A stretch of 64,000 bases of DNA from Onchocerca lupi (taxonomy: Eukaryota > Nematoda > Chromadorea > Rhabditida > Onchocercidae): positions 62,001-126,000 of the forward strand of contig JAOVVO010000070.1 of NCBI GenBank assembly GCA_028564675.1, read 5' to 3'. The notes below the pieces were generated by a model. The model was given only the letters and a program-made list of their open reading frames with translations, was not told the origin of the DNA and ran no database searches. The position numbers and the translations under genes are program-made. Positions 39,101 to 51,995 of the stretch are shown here, one piece after another; positions within the stretch are counted from its first letter, which is position 1; every line of letters starts with the position of its first letter.

Positions 39101-42100
39101 ATAGAAGAAAGCAAACTTTTTTTTTCTGTTCATCACAACTAGGTGATAGATATCTCATTATTAAATATCCGTAATAAAAATCCCATTAATTGTCATTAGA
39201 AAAATCCTGTTTTGAAAGGGTTTGAAAACTAAAGTTGACCTAATCATTTTTAATTCCGCTGCGATCGCAGTGTAAACTAAATTACATTCGACGAATAAAA
39301 TGATGTTCATTTTATTATTTTAAAAGTCAAAAGCTTTCGAAATTGGTAATTTATTCAAAGACAAGTTAGAATTAATTATTTACAGCACAAAGTTTTAATT
39401 TGAGTATGCGAAAAAATTCAATAAATGATAATTTTTGCTAAATATGAATGTACTTGGCGAAAACGTAACTCATGCCTTGCACTAACACATTACAAGTACC
39501 GTGACCTTCTACAGCAAAGATTTTTGGTTAAGAAAATTTTTCAAAAATGAAGTACTCATTCTCTTTCTGTAATTTAGAAACAAGCCGATCGATAATTCAA
39601 TACAGAAGCTTTTCTTCAATTTAAAAAAGACTGATCAATCCTTGTAAAATGAAATGTATCATCGTATGAAGTACAGATGAGCGTGTTTTCTTATCAAAAC
39701 TATTTGCACAGCCAATTATCGATCATTTGAATTGAATTTGTGAACTTTTTTGTACTTTGGGATATTGTAAATGTGGTCTATCTTAACGCTAATATATTTT
39801 TAGTTGAAGGAGTCGAAAAAGTATTGCTATGTGGAAGGAAAAGGGTTAATGATGTGCTTATGTAGAAGGCATGGATTACATCAAATAATTTACTTGACCG
39901 TTAAAAGCAGCCAAAATATCATTCAACCATTCAGCAAGTCTGTTTGTCTCATTATCACTAAAATTTGAATTCCAGCTATTTGTTTCTTTCCTTCTACTTT
40001 TGGAAATCATCGTCTGGAAGTGTAGCAGTGCTACAACAGCGACAGTTGGTGCTGAAATTGACATGCAATCATTATTCAGCAACTTAGAGGCGATGCTCAT
40101 AGATAATGTTATCATCCCTAAATGGCTAATCGAAGAAGATCAAATCGCTAATCGGAGTGATAGTGAAGTGATTAGGCGACCGAGATCTATCGGACATACA
40201 ATGAACGTTGCTGCGTCCCCAAACAGCATTCACGGTGCTTTTGGGAGGATGAATCCAGCAGCGTAAGTTTTCCATAATGCTGTCGTAATTTCTCCTTTGT
40301 TAAAACGTGTATAAAGGAAAGATATTTACTTGATTTTTAGAATGAAAATGAAGGAATTTTAATTTGAGCTGAGAAAAATTCTTTCTGACAATTTGCTGCT
40401 TGTATTGCAATGCATACTATCATTTACTCTGGCCATGCATGTATTTGAAAAAATTCCAAAGTTATTGCAATTGCAAACCATTTCTGAAAGTTCCTGGAAA
40501 TTCTAACAGACGTAATTCTATTTGAAAATGATAAAAGTGTTTCCAGCAAGATATCAGTTTACAGCTAATCAACATAAATAAAAATAAAAATGCTCATTAT
40601 GGTTCTTTATAAAACGTTACAAGTTCCTCACCGATTGCTTTGAACTTTTGATGCAACGTTGCATTCAAATAGGCGCGCTTTTTTATTTAGAGACAAATCT
40701 ACTTTGCATATCGCACCTGTGACAGGTTAAGTGAAACGAGCTGTACCCGACCACACGAAGCGTGACTAATTTTTAATAAAAATGAGAGGAGATGGGTAAT
40801 ATGAAATGTGTCGTTGAAAATTTTCACTAAAAAATTGAAAATCAATTTCTGTATCATTTTTGGATATGAAAAATATCATTTTATACATTGCTTTAAACAA
40901 TTCCCTCTATACAGAAATTTATTCATGATCAAATCTTCAATCTTGTGCTTTTGCATTTCTCACAGAAATGCAAAAAATTTTTTTAAAAACATAAAATCAA
41001 TTTTAACCATTACTTGCTTCAGAAAAATCATATGAAGCCATTACAACATTTCACAGTAATTTTGCTGGCAAATATTTAACTAAATTGTCTCAAATCTCTT
41101 TTCCGAAGTATTAAAGGTTTGATTAGATTACAAAAGTTTCGTGTTCAGGATAAGCGCTGGTCATTCTGGTTTTAATGGCATGCAGGTTAATACATCAGGT
41201 ATGAATGGACCGGTTGATTTTGACCCAACTCTTCTTCGTGGGTATCGCGGATATCCAGGCTTCAAAGTTCGCGTGAACAAGCGTGCTTTTGACTATACAA
41301 GTGCGCTGGTATACTTTGTTCTTGATCAGCAAATTCCATCTCTTTCAATACCGGATATAAATCAAACAGTTCAACAGGTACTTCAAAAATCATCCTCTCA
41401 TCTTATCATTTTTCTTGAATATAAATATTAATAAGCATGATATGTAAATTCCTATTGTATGTATGGAATTTACGTGCAACCTGATCACAGTAGTAATATT
41501 CTACTGAAATAATTTCAGATCTCTGCGGAAGTAACGATATGTAATATTTATGTTTCAAACTATCGCTCACCGCAATGTGTGAATATTTATCCAGCAGCAC
41601 CAAATCTCATTGTTTTTAGTATAGAAAACTTAGATTTTGGGTAAAGCATGCGAATCTTTTCATAAATTTAAAATCTTAATTTTTACTTTTTTCAACTCAA
41701 CTTCTACAATACTTCACCATCCACAATTCTTAAATGGTATCTGAAATCAGCATATCAACTTTGTTGATATAATTTGAATAAAAAGTAGTGATTGAAGTAT
41801 GAGAAAAATGATGGTAATGTTTCAGATTAACGGGTAACTTAGAAGCCATGGCGATGCTCCTGCTTCCTGTCGAAATTTCTGGTATTGTTCACGCTAATAT
41901 CTATCATGTTAGTTCAGCATCATATTACAATCCAAGAAATCAATATTTGTACTCTGAAATCAAGCAGTAATGTATTTCTAATATTAAATCAACTGTTACG
42001 TAATCATGTCTGTAATGCTTTGCTAATGAAGTTGTTTAAACCAGTTAGCTCCTAGTGATTATTAGTAAATCTAATTAGAAATCTCTCCTGAGTGATTTCT

Positions 42101-45100
42101 TAAGTTATTTTTCTCTTATTATTGATTATTTCACTATTTCTTGCCTTAATTTCCCTCTTTTGTACCCTATTTAAACAACCTACAATGCGGATATTTAAAA
42201 GCGGTTTAAGCAAAAAATTGATCATGAACTGACCGATAAGTCCGGAAATTATATCTATCTATTTATTTATCTTTTATTCTGTTTGTGTGTGATTCCAAAT
42301 TATTGAATTTTATGTTTCGAATAAATCACATCAATATTGTATCTTATTTGATAAGTACTAGTTTACTCTCTTTGGCTTACTTAGTTCAATTGATTATCAG
42401 TATTTTAGGCATCGGCCACTGTAACATTATCACTAGAACGTACGCCGCATGGAACACCTTACGTGGTCTTATGTGGTTGTGATATAGAAATACCATATGC
42501 CGATTTGTGTATTGAATGTGGTGGTTTTTTCGGTGAACTAGTAAATATATTTTTCCGGGTAAGACTTATAAAGGAAAGAAAATTCGGCATAATTTTTTAG
42601 TTCTCAGGAAATAAAATTTTTTTTAGAAAATAGCGAGTTCGAAGTAAATATTTAAAGAGAATTTTTTTTTTCTTTTTTAACTTCTTATATATCTTTTATA
42701 TGTACTTCATGAATTCAAGAGTCAATTAAAAGAAGAAAATTTGCCAATTTTGTGCAAGAAAATGCTAATTGATTTTCAGCAAACGATTTCATCAAGAGTG
42801 CGTACTTTGATACCGACTCGTGTTTGTGAAATGTTACCAAATATAATCAATGAACGTATCAATCCTATGTTAGCTCGTTTCCCACAGTCAGTTTCATATG
42901 GTCAAATATTAGCACCCTTGCTTGATGGACTTCTTGGACCATCATTACCACCTCAGGTTAGTGTTACATACTTTCGTAGAAGTGAGATGGATAAAACTTT
43001 GATCTAGAATGCCTGAAATTTAGAGAACTGAGTATTACAATGAAATAAAAACTTCAAAAAAAACTCGATATAAAAAAATTTGAAAATCAGAATTAAATTT
43101 TTAATAAAACACAAGTAATAAAATAATAGATAAATAAAGAATCCAAAATATTAGATTAACAAATGCTCGATGATTAAATGAGACATGAAAAATTCCAATT
43201 ATTTTTATAGTAAATTAATGATTTGATGGGTATTAATAAAACAGGTGTTAATAAATGGGTATCAGTGAGTCAGCTTACAAGTTTCTGATCAATTACTACG
43301 TTTCTAATGCAACGCTGACAATTCAATTTCTTTTTTTTCCTCTACATCTCGTCATCATATGTCAATGTCAATTTTTCAAGTTTATACATTGTAAGAAATT
43401 GAATTTTTCGAATCATTCTCAAAGTATGGAAAATAAGTTGAATTAAAGCAACGTAATATATTTATAGCTAGAGAAATGTGAATAAGAATCATTTCTACTA
43501 TTAATATTTCAGTGTCTCACGCCGCAATGTCAAGCACGTTTGATGACGACGACAAAACCACCGCCAACCGGTAACGGTCTTAATGCTATGCCACCAAGAA
43601 ATCCACCATCACCAACGTTCAGGCGTGGTACCAATAGAGTTAGAAGTTTTAAAAACAAAATTGCTAAGGCTGCAGCCTCTGTTCCATTCCGAATAGTTGC
43701 ACCAGAAGTGCAATCGAAGCTTCAAATGAATGTTGGAAAGGGAAGAAAAACGACGAATTTCGTCGGTAGTAAAACTGCTGCTGAACGGAATATCAGAAAT
43801 AAAAATCAAAAATATGTTAAATCTTCCTTTAATAATGAATTTACGGCACAATCTTCTAAACAACCAGTACAAAAGGTATAATATTTCTTCAATTTACATG
43901 AACTATTGATTTATTTACATTTGAATTGAAAACATTAGAAGCATCTACTCTGAAATTCCTCTTTTTATTTACTCTCTTTTTTCAGATTTAATTCCTCTGA
44001 TTATATATTAAGCTTACTTTTTTTTTTTACTGGCAAATATCACATATTTGATATTTACCGGCAGATATCACATATTTAATATATTTCATATTTCATCACA
44101 TATTAGAGATATTACGTAGTTTTTGGCGTTTAAATCACTATTAGAGAAGATAAAATGAACAGTTGATAGTGTGTTCATTTGTAAAAAATAATAAAATGAA
44201 CTTTCAGGAAAATAGAAAAAAATAAGAAAATGAACAGAGTGCAGACTTTGAAATCAATTCAGAAATATGATTGCATTGAGCTATTTTTCAGATTCAAAGT
44301 TCTCTTGCTTCTCCTTTTGCAAGATCGAAACGAGAAGTAGCAGGAATTAAAAGTTTGTTGTCGAATATACCAAATAACATCACGGCAAAATCGAAAAATG
44401 CCATACAGCAGTCGCAGCAAACTGTAATATTCCGGTTAGCTCCGAAAGTGTTGGAACCACTACGGAAGCATCAGCAGAAACTACAGGAAAATTCGAAGTT
44501 TATTGATAAGAAAAGTTTTGCAATGACTCGGAAATTGCCGTTCCATCCTTCTGAACTTGCAGAGCATAGCTCAAAAGCAATCGCATTTTCTGGACAAACA
44601 TTTAATAAATTTAACAGATCGGCAGTGCATGGTGTACAGATGTATGGTGGGTTCCCTGGTGGTCATCAATCAGGTGTATTTCCTGGTGGTCATCAATCAG
44701 GCGTATTTCCTGGCGGTCATCAATCAGGCGTATTTCCTGGTGGTTACCAATCAGGCATATTTCCTGGTGGTCACCAATCAGGCGCACCCCAAGCTATTGG
44801 AGTAGCTAGTGGAAGTTTTAGCGATCCGTGTGCTGGATGTCCACCTGCTCCGAGCGGCTTAGTTGGTGGTTTGGGCAGTCTTATCAGACAGCAGCTTGAT
44901 ATAGTATTCTTTTTACTTATGTTATTTGATTAAATTATATCTACTCTTCCAAACGCTATCAATTGCTAATGCACCTTGATCTGGTATTGTATATGACAAG
45001 TATATATGCAATTCACATTTTAAGATTACTAAAATTTAAATTTTTAATAATTTGAATTCTTTTACAGAGAAAAGCGGCGAATTTATTATTAACGACTCAA

Positions 45101-46823
45101 ATAATATACTCCTATGCAACCCCCTATGATTATAACTTCGACATCAATGGCGAATTCAGTCCTTACGGATATGGTGGTACTCCATTTGGCCCATCCCTAT
45201 TACAATGGCCTACACCAGTAGGAACACCAATGATTGAAATCATAATTAGTGATTTCACGATCAATTCTCTTTTCTACTGGCTACATAGGTATTATTTGCA
45301 ACATTCTCAATTAGAGAAATGTTATTCCGATGCCAATAAATAAACAAAAAAGCTTGTAAAAACAAAACGGAATGAAGATTGGTAAATTGCCGTACTACTA
45401 CAACGTATAATCTCAGAACAAATATTTCCTCACAAAAAAGAAAATATCACGATTTTCCCGATGTTTCTTAGATCTATTTTGACTTTTTTGTCTAACTCTC
45501 TTTTAATATCAGGGCCTTGATAAAAAATCTTCCTAGGGTCCAATTTCTATCATTTCGCTTGGGACCAGAGACACCCGGGATTGGAGCACTGTTAACAACA
45601 ACGTGTGATGTCAGCGACGACTATCCAGAAGTTTGACTGTCCATTTTGTTAAAAGAATGAAAGAGTTTAATAGTCTTTTCGAATATATTCGCGATCTATT
45701 TCCCTGATGTGTAGAATCTTTGAATTTCAGAATTTCAATTAAAAATTAAATTTAGAGTGATTAGATAACTTGATAGAAATTAAATATACTCATTCATTTA
45801 CGTAGATAATTATTAAAAATATGATTTCATTTACAATTTATTATTATATAGTCTGTGTCAGCTCATTTTTCTGATAATTACTGATAAAAATATTCCAGGA
45901 GGAATTCGAAGACAGTAACGAAACACTTATAGTTCGTTTGTTACATTTGAGTCAACGTCGTCATCGTTTTCGTCTTCATCATTATCAGCAACGTAGCAAA
46001 CGTCAGGTGGCTGGGAATGGAAATGGTGATATGGGTGAAGGTTTGGGTGATCTAGCTGGTCTTGGTATTTGCTTAGGTGATATCATACCAGCAGTCAAAG
46101 ATAAATATCCGAACAGGACACTGGCACTTTTTATTCATACAGCTCGAGCACCTTCGATCACGATCCATAAAAATGCTGGAGGTAAGTATTAATTAGTAGT
46201 GATTATTAATCGTTTCTCTATTTAATTTCCAAAGACTTTGAATAGATAAACTTTAAATAAATTTCAGCAAGTGTACAAGTAAATTTGGCATTTTTTGTTG
46301 ATATTTATTTGGATAAAACAAATATACGAGTTGGTACCATAACAGTGACAATAGTTACTAATATAATGATTCAAATAATGGGTTATCGAGTTACTGGAAA
46401 TGCATCGTTGCCAATTCTGATGTTAATGGATCGTGATAAAACACTGGGCTTAGAACAGGATGCACTTGATACTTTGGCTAGTTTGGCCAAAGACATGTTT
46501 TTAAAGGTATGTAGCACATTCATTTTGAAAACTTTAGTAAGATAGTCCATTTTTCTAAACGTATACTCATTGATTGATTAGCTTATTAGTCTATACTGAT
46601 TTTTTTCAGTATTCTGGTTACCGTAATTCGCATGTTATTTCAGGCGATTAATGAGCGGCTCAGTAAAGGCATAGAATTACCACTGCCGATGGCAGCAGCA
46701 GCAAATCTCCCCATAAATATCACTGATCCACAGATCCAACTACTTGAACGTGCTATTTATATTGGTTCAGATTTTGTGGTAGCACCGTCAACACTACAAA
46801 TGCTTTCGTTATCTCCACAGTAA
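36103..46823 (+). CDS. BPI/LBP/PLTP-family lipid-binding protein with a long repeat-bearing linker, 16 exons, ~1113 aa
   Basis: Joined exons: 36103-36185, 36822-37018, 38260-38308, 40026-40262, 41149-41377, 41519-41640, 41826-41907, 42409-42558, 42780-42956, 43513-43875, 44292-44903, 45068-45288, 45513-45630, 45899-46181, 46268-46506, 46644-46823. All phases agree (3342 nt). The N-terminal BPI barrel is about residues 220-440 (PGFKVRVNKRAFDYTSA, LSIPDINQTVQQ). The C-terminal barrel is about 768-1113, with the typical ending NERLSKGIELPLP, then DPQIQLLERAIYIGSDFVV. Family members bind lipid or endotoxin in a boomerang of two barrels. The linker (about 443-767, exons 10-11) is basic and Pro-rich, then has five FPGGHQSGV-type repeats. 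RSKR occurs near 574 and again near 912. The first three exons fit by phase but are less certain; the exon-2 donor could be 37009, 37012, 37015 or 37018, and the N-terminus (MKALCLEFPFF) is only a weak signal peptide. Confidence 0.83.
37019..38259 (+). other. Intron 2 of the BPI-like gene
   Basis: The open frame of exon 2 continues to a TAA at 37228-37230, followed by AATAAA near 37245. An alternative short transcript ending here (a Pro-rich N-terminal region without barrels) is therefore possible. The rest is AT-rich with no other feature seen. Confidence 0.4.
38309..40025 (+). other. Intron 3 of the BPI-like gene
   Basis: 1.7 kb of AT-rich sequence between phase-2 exons. The donor chosen is GTTATT after 38308, because the alternative GTAGGT after 38304 leaves the wrong phase. 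Poly-T near 38939-38952. Nothing else recognised. Confidence 0.5.
40572..40775 (+). repeat. Dispersed repeat copy 2
   Basis: Lies in the intron 40263-41148. Colinear with 16630-16870: an ATAAATAAAAAT start, then ACAAGTTCCTCACCGATTGC, TTTGAACTTTTGATGCAA, and GTTGCATTCAAATAGGCG. It ends near ACACGAAGCGTGACTAAT, which parallels the palindromic core of copy 1. The terminal 14-bp inverted repeat of copy 1 is not preserved here. Two diverged copies in 64 kb imply a family of moderate copy number. Confidence 0.55.
44652..44786 (+). repeat. Five tandem 27-bp coding repeats (FPGGHQSGV)
   Basis: Five exact-length 27-bp units in exon 11 of the BPI-like gene encode FPGGHQSGV x3, FPGGYQSGI and FPGGHQSGA. 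Differences between units are mostly synonymous (GGT/GGC, CAT/CAC, GTA/GCA), so the array is a fairly recent in-frame expansion. It falls at about residues 684-728, in the interdomain linker. The His-Gln-Ser-Gly-Gly-Pro composition suggests an extended, possibly metal- or surface-binding, spacer; that is inference. Confidence 0.92.
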
Positions 46824-46897
46824 CAAATAACCCTTCAGAGATGACAACATGCTCATGTTTTTACGGATATCCAATCTTCCCAAACAGCTTCCATACA

Positions 46898-46903
46898 ATT
46901 AAA
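46898..46903 (+). terminator. Candidate polyadenylation signal (ATTAAA) of the BPI-like gene
   Basis: ATTAAA, the commonest variant of AATAAA, lies 75 nt after the TAA at 46821-46823 and is followed by a T-rich stretch. No canonical AATAAA was found closer. Confidence 0.35.
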
Positions 46904-49900
46904 TTTTTTAAACTTCATTGCACTTCCAATCACAAATTCGTCTGTTTTTCGGATTTTAATTTAGAAAAATTGTTATAGATTGCGGTAATGTACTGTTGTT
47001 ACAGATTTTGTGACTTGAGCACATTTACATCTCCAAGCTTCACCTCCAAATGGGTAGAGAGCACCAACATAGATTTTATACTACTTGACATTAATGAATC
47101 GGTTAATTTTCTCGATTCACGGGTGATCAGACTGTGATTTCAGTTTTTAATCATCACACAGCTTTTATTACTTTCGCTCCCAGCTTAACCAACGTTACAA
47201 TTTTTTTTTAGCTTAGCAGTTGTTCAACTGGAGTTGACCGATTTGCACTTAGTCATACTCTAGGTATTACTAATTAACAACAAACTCTAGGATAGAAACA
47301 AAAATCCTACCCCGAAGTCAAGGTTTTTAAATTATTGTCAATTGTTTATTTTTCCAAATTTAGTAAATTTCATGAAATCATCAGAAATACTTTGATGAAA
47401 AGGGAGTATTTTCTTGGAAATCTGAACCGATCTCCAATGAACGATTCCGAAAAGAATACTTTTTTAACAGATGTATAAGCTTTCTAATTCTTGCCGTTAT
47501 CATTTGTTTGCCAGATATTGCTGTGATATTATTAATGCTCACTGACAATTATTATACATTTTTACTCTACTTTATTAAACTTTCAAAATTTGTGATAGCA
47601 ATCCAAACCCGAAAATGGGCAACACAGAGCATGATTAATAGTGAGCACAATTTTTTCCGCTTCTATTTGATAGTTCGTTCCAACAATTTTCCTTGTTTAA
47701 ACAGGAATGCTTCGCCATTTCAGATGTGTATAAATCGAATTCATACACATCTGAATAAGAATAATATTATTGAAGCGAGAATCACCTTACCATACGCAAC
47801 ATCTCAACACTCCAACAACAGGTACGATTGTTGCAAACTTGACATAACTATCCGTGTCCAAGAGTTTCAGTAATATATCCTTTACCATCTCCCTTCAAAT
47901 TTCTTTCTCCTCCCTGCATTCACTCATGATCCACAAATAAACATTAAATTCTGCGATTGCCAAATCCTTGTAAGTAATCTTCACAAGCATCATGTTTTCT
48001 GCATAATGTGACTCAAATTCATAATTTGCTCACATTCACAACTTCGTCATCCCACTACTCACAAAAAACAATCAAATCACATTACGCCACCGAGTTCCAT
48101 ATTTTTCTGTGTGTGTGTGTGTGTTTTTAGTGTGAAAGAAATAACAGGAAAAAAAAAAAATTTATTCAAAAGACCGAAAAATGATCGGAAAAAATTGCGA
48201 AAATATCGAAAAGCATGAAAATTGCAAAAAATATCGAAATTCGCAAAAATGTTCCAAAATGTGTGTTTTCGAAAATATCAGCAAAAGTTTTAAATTATGA
48301 TTGAATAATATTATTTAAAAAATGCCATCGAAAGTGCTGCGAAATCAACTTTTTTTTCGAAAATGACAGAAAATAAAATCGCATCTGATTTTAGTAAAAT
48401 AATGGCATATAATTTGCAAAATGCGAATATTTGGGAAATTTTTTGAGAAAATTTGAAAAAAAAATTTTTTTTTCATGAAATCATTTATAAAGACGAGCCT
48501 CTTTTAAAAATTTCGCGAGAAGTGTGTGAACTTCTTGCACCAAACCAAAATATCAATATGCAAAACTTTTGTATTGTATAAAAGCCTTTCTTTTATACTA
48601 AAAAAAGTGTCGTATCAACTTTCTAGCGTGATAATTAAGGCATTTAGTTGGCTTCAACTTGTGCAGATTAAACGAGAAAAGTATTACATAATTGGCGTCT
48701 TATGTTACAATAAAATTTAGGGTTTTGACTTATAAAGCTGAAGTGCGCTAACATACGTTTAAGAGAGTACAGAAACACTTATACTGAAAATAAATCCTAG
48801 CTGGGAGCTTTTCCTTTTTACGCAAATTCCTCAAATACTAAAGCGACTTATGAATTGACAAAAAGGTATCACTCATGCAGTTTAGGAAGATATCATAAAT
48901 GTGGACAAAACTAGCATCCAAGAATTTGATTGTCATCAAGCACACTAAACTGATGAGCCTATAAAGTAACTGTATTTTACAATAAAACAAACGTCTTCGA
49001 CAAGTTTTATCTCAGTGTTAGCTCAAATTGTTTAGGTTTTAACTGGAAAATAAATTTGGACCTGATTTAAAACAAACTCTTAATAGCACTGCTCTGAAAA
49101 ACATTAATGGCAGAAGATAATGGAGTGAGAATATCAAAGGAATACTTGGGACCACCAGTCTCCCATTAATCATCGAGAGTACACAACAAAGAATTAAATC
49201 TTGTCACACAGTTCAATTAATAACCAAATCAAATGAAAATATACTATTGCTATCCAACGACGCCTGTTAGCCGTGTTGCAATTTCTACCAATACCCAAAG
49301 CAAGTTTCTACAAAATTTCATGAACCCGAACATTAGATTTCCAGTAATTATTTCAAACTTATTCAGATTACTTAGATTAAAATTTTTTACATTAATTCTA
49401 ACTAAGTGATCTCTTATCTTCGGCCTTGCAATGTAATTCAAGAAAATTCAAAAAACAATAGCTTAAAATTGGACAGAAAAAAGACTGAAAAAATCGCTTT
49501 TACTCATACTTCCTACTTCTCAATATCTTTTTATCAAATATTCCGAAATAAAAGAATATGATGGAAGTGATATGAATGCCAATCAGGAAAAGTGTAACCT
49601 GGTCGATATCAATGAGCAGGAAGAGGAGTACAGGCATTCAACCGTCCTAAAATACACAACTCATCCTAAACAACATTTTAAAGCCTAATTTCAACCTACT
49701 TAAGTGGGAACCCGTCCAAAGAATCTTACAGCCTACCTAATTGAATTGACGTACACCACACGCCAATCAGAGCAGCTGCCATGGAAGACTAGTGCTTCCA
49801 TGACTCCAGAAGTCCTAGAGTTTACTCATACTAGCCTATAAAAATGCCTACAAATTAACTCAATGCTTATAGAAAAACTAATTATTGAATGAAATGCTCA

Positions 49901-51995
49901 CGTACCTAAATGCCTGCACAATTTATCACATTTCGACCAGTTGTCTTACTTTTCGTTGACAAACATAACATTTCATTATATCCGGCTATTTCAGAAACAG
50001 AATCTTGCAATAACTTCCAATTTCAAGAGAGAATGACTATTAATTTGTGTAGGTTTCCTTCATCTAATATCGGTCAGCGATATTTACTAACAGACTGATC
50101 ACTACAAAAAACTAAACACAAAGGAAAAGAAGGAAAAACAAATGCATCATTCTCGTATTTTGTTCACTATAATAATAATAATCCCAAACCTCATTCAGAG
50201 CAATATTATCAACGCGATGCTATCTGTTTTGACAAAAATGCACGAACTGTAAAGCTCAAATTAGAACTTGCTAACAAGATTTATCAACACCGGGAACTAT
50301 GCCAGAAAACTACTAAAATATACATAAAAAATAACATCCAATTGTCAAAAGTATTCAGCTTTTATAAGATAACAATAGTACTTCAACTTTGAAAGAGTCC
50401 AAAACTATCTTGATTATTATCCCATCCTTCGAGACAACAACGGTGCAGTGTCTAGAAATATTTAAATATGTACATACTTTGAAATATCAGAACAATGCAC
50501 TCATCCATCGACTATTTAAGAAATTAAATCTTAAAGATATTATTTTTTTGTATGATTGCAAACAAGTTTCCAAACTACCTAATAAATATCTTACAGAAGA
50601 CCTTAGTATGTCCTAGCTCATTCTATGCAATAATACTTACTACAATTAAGTTTTAAAAATGGAAAAGTCACCTCCTAGAACTTACGAGAGTCGTCCTAAA
50701 ATATCTTAGCCTATTTCCAAATAAATTTCACATTATACTGACATTACTAGTAACAATTATTACACCACACCGCTGTGTACTAAATTCAAGAATAAGTAAA
50801 AACATGAATGTATTCAAAGGACTCAATGTTAAGCCCGCGAGACTTCTTAAAATAGCTCTTAAGAATATCTTAAACTGTACATTAAAATGTGGATTATTAT
50901 AACAAAATTAAAGTAAAAAGGACTATGAGCAGTGACCAATGAATATTGTATAAAAACTTCATTATTATAACATGGTACAATTCGCCTGCGAACTAGTTTG
51001 TTTGAGGGAGTATTTTTTGATCAGAATAATATTTATATACTGTATCAAAACCTAATAGTTCTCTAATCCTAGAATTTACAGGCATTTAAGTACTTAGGTT
51101 CTGTCCAATTAATATAGAAAGTAATTAAAGCAAAAAGAAAAAACATCCAAAAAGTGTGCAAATGTAGCCCAAATAAACTTAGCTAGAGCAGAAATCCATA
51201 ATAGTATCAGCCCGGAAGATACAACCGCAGTATTTTAAAGATCAACAATGCAGCAATACATCTGCGTTTTTTCACATCCTAATGTTTTTTTCAATTGATG
51301 AAGCTTTCATAAAAATGATTAATGCTTAACCAAGTGCAAGCATATGATCAAAAACACTACTGTATGGAAGATTCGCAGATCCTAAAACTGCTAAACTCCG
51401 ATAAGTTTATCGTTTAAATATAATCACACGATAAAACAAAACCATGAGTCCGCTCCATTCATTAGCCCCACTTTTCATTTGCCCTTATTGGAATGAATTA
51501 GAAAGAAAATGAGAAAGGCAAATACCTTCTGTCCTCTAAAGTAGACCATTTCGTACAGAATGTCTAAGTTACCAATTATTTTCGACAGAAATTTCTCCCC
51601 ACAAAATTTAATTCCAAATTTACGACTTTAAAGGTAAAACAAAATTAAATTAAATTCATGCCTCAATTCCCCACTTTTCATTTTTAAAATCTCAATACAA
51701 TAAAGCTGAGAATCGCTTGCAACAGAAGTCAATTGCAATTTAAATCTATTTCTGCAGCGCCAAAGCATTTAATCAATGGAAATTATTCCTATAAACAATA
51801 TATTGAACAAGTCAACTACAGCATTCCTATGATCTGTAACAGAATTCCAAAATTCGAAGACTTTGCTATTTCCAGTTGTTAAAAATTTATATAACTTGAG
51901 CTTTGTTGCCTCAGTAGCATCAAGGTCAAACATATGTGAAGACACACACTGCCCCACTGTCAGAAGTCCTCAACTACATAACTTAAAACTCCTAG
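46904..51995. other. A/C-rich region without a supported gene
   Basis: About 5 kb after the BPI-like gene. From about 49 kb the + strand is visibly rich in A and C (for example 49681-49740 and 51421-51480). It contains short exon-like pieces: 47211-47260 (+, flanked by a TTTTTTTTAG acceptor and GTATTA), 47724-47821 (+, ATG right after TTTCAG, donor GTACGA), and 49604-49651 (-, TATTTTAG acceptor, GTTACA donor, 16 open codons). These could not be linked into a model. A (TG)8 microsatellite is at 48109-48124, and an A-rich tract with recurring CGAAAA words is at about 48150-48300. Confidence 0.4.
47724..47821 (+). CDS. Candidate first exon of an unidentified + strand gene
   Basis: The ATG follows directly on the acceptor TTTCAG (ending 47723) and 32 codons are open to a GTACGA donor after 47821, phase 2. 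The product starts MCINRIHTHLNKNN and is not recognisable. A 13-bp perfect inverted repeat overlaps the acceptor and ATG (see findings). No downstream exon could be joined with confidence. Confidence 0.2.

Noticed and set aside
48150..48300. A-rich tract with recurring CGAAAA words, checked as a satellite or structured RNA
   Set aside because: The spacing is irregular and no stable inverted repeats were found, so it is low-complexity DNA only.
49563..49689. Short + strand ORFs in two frames near the MNANQEKCNLVD reading
   Set aside because: Two overlapping frames are open over the same bases, and a minus-strand exon-like structure (49604-49651) competes, so no call could be made.
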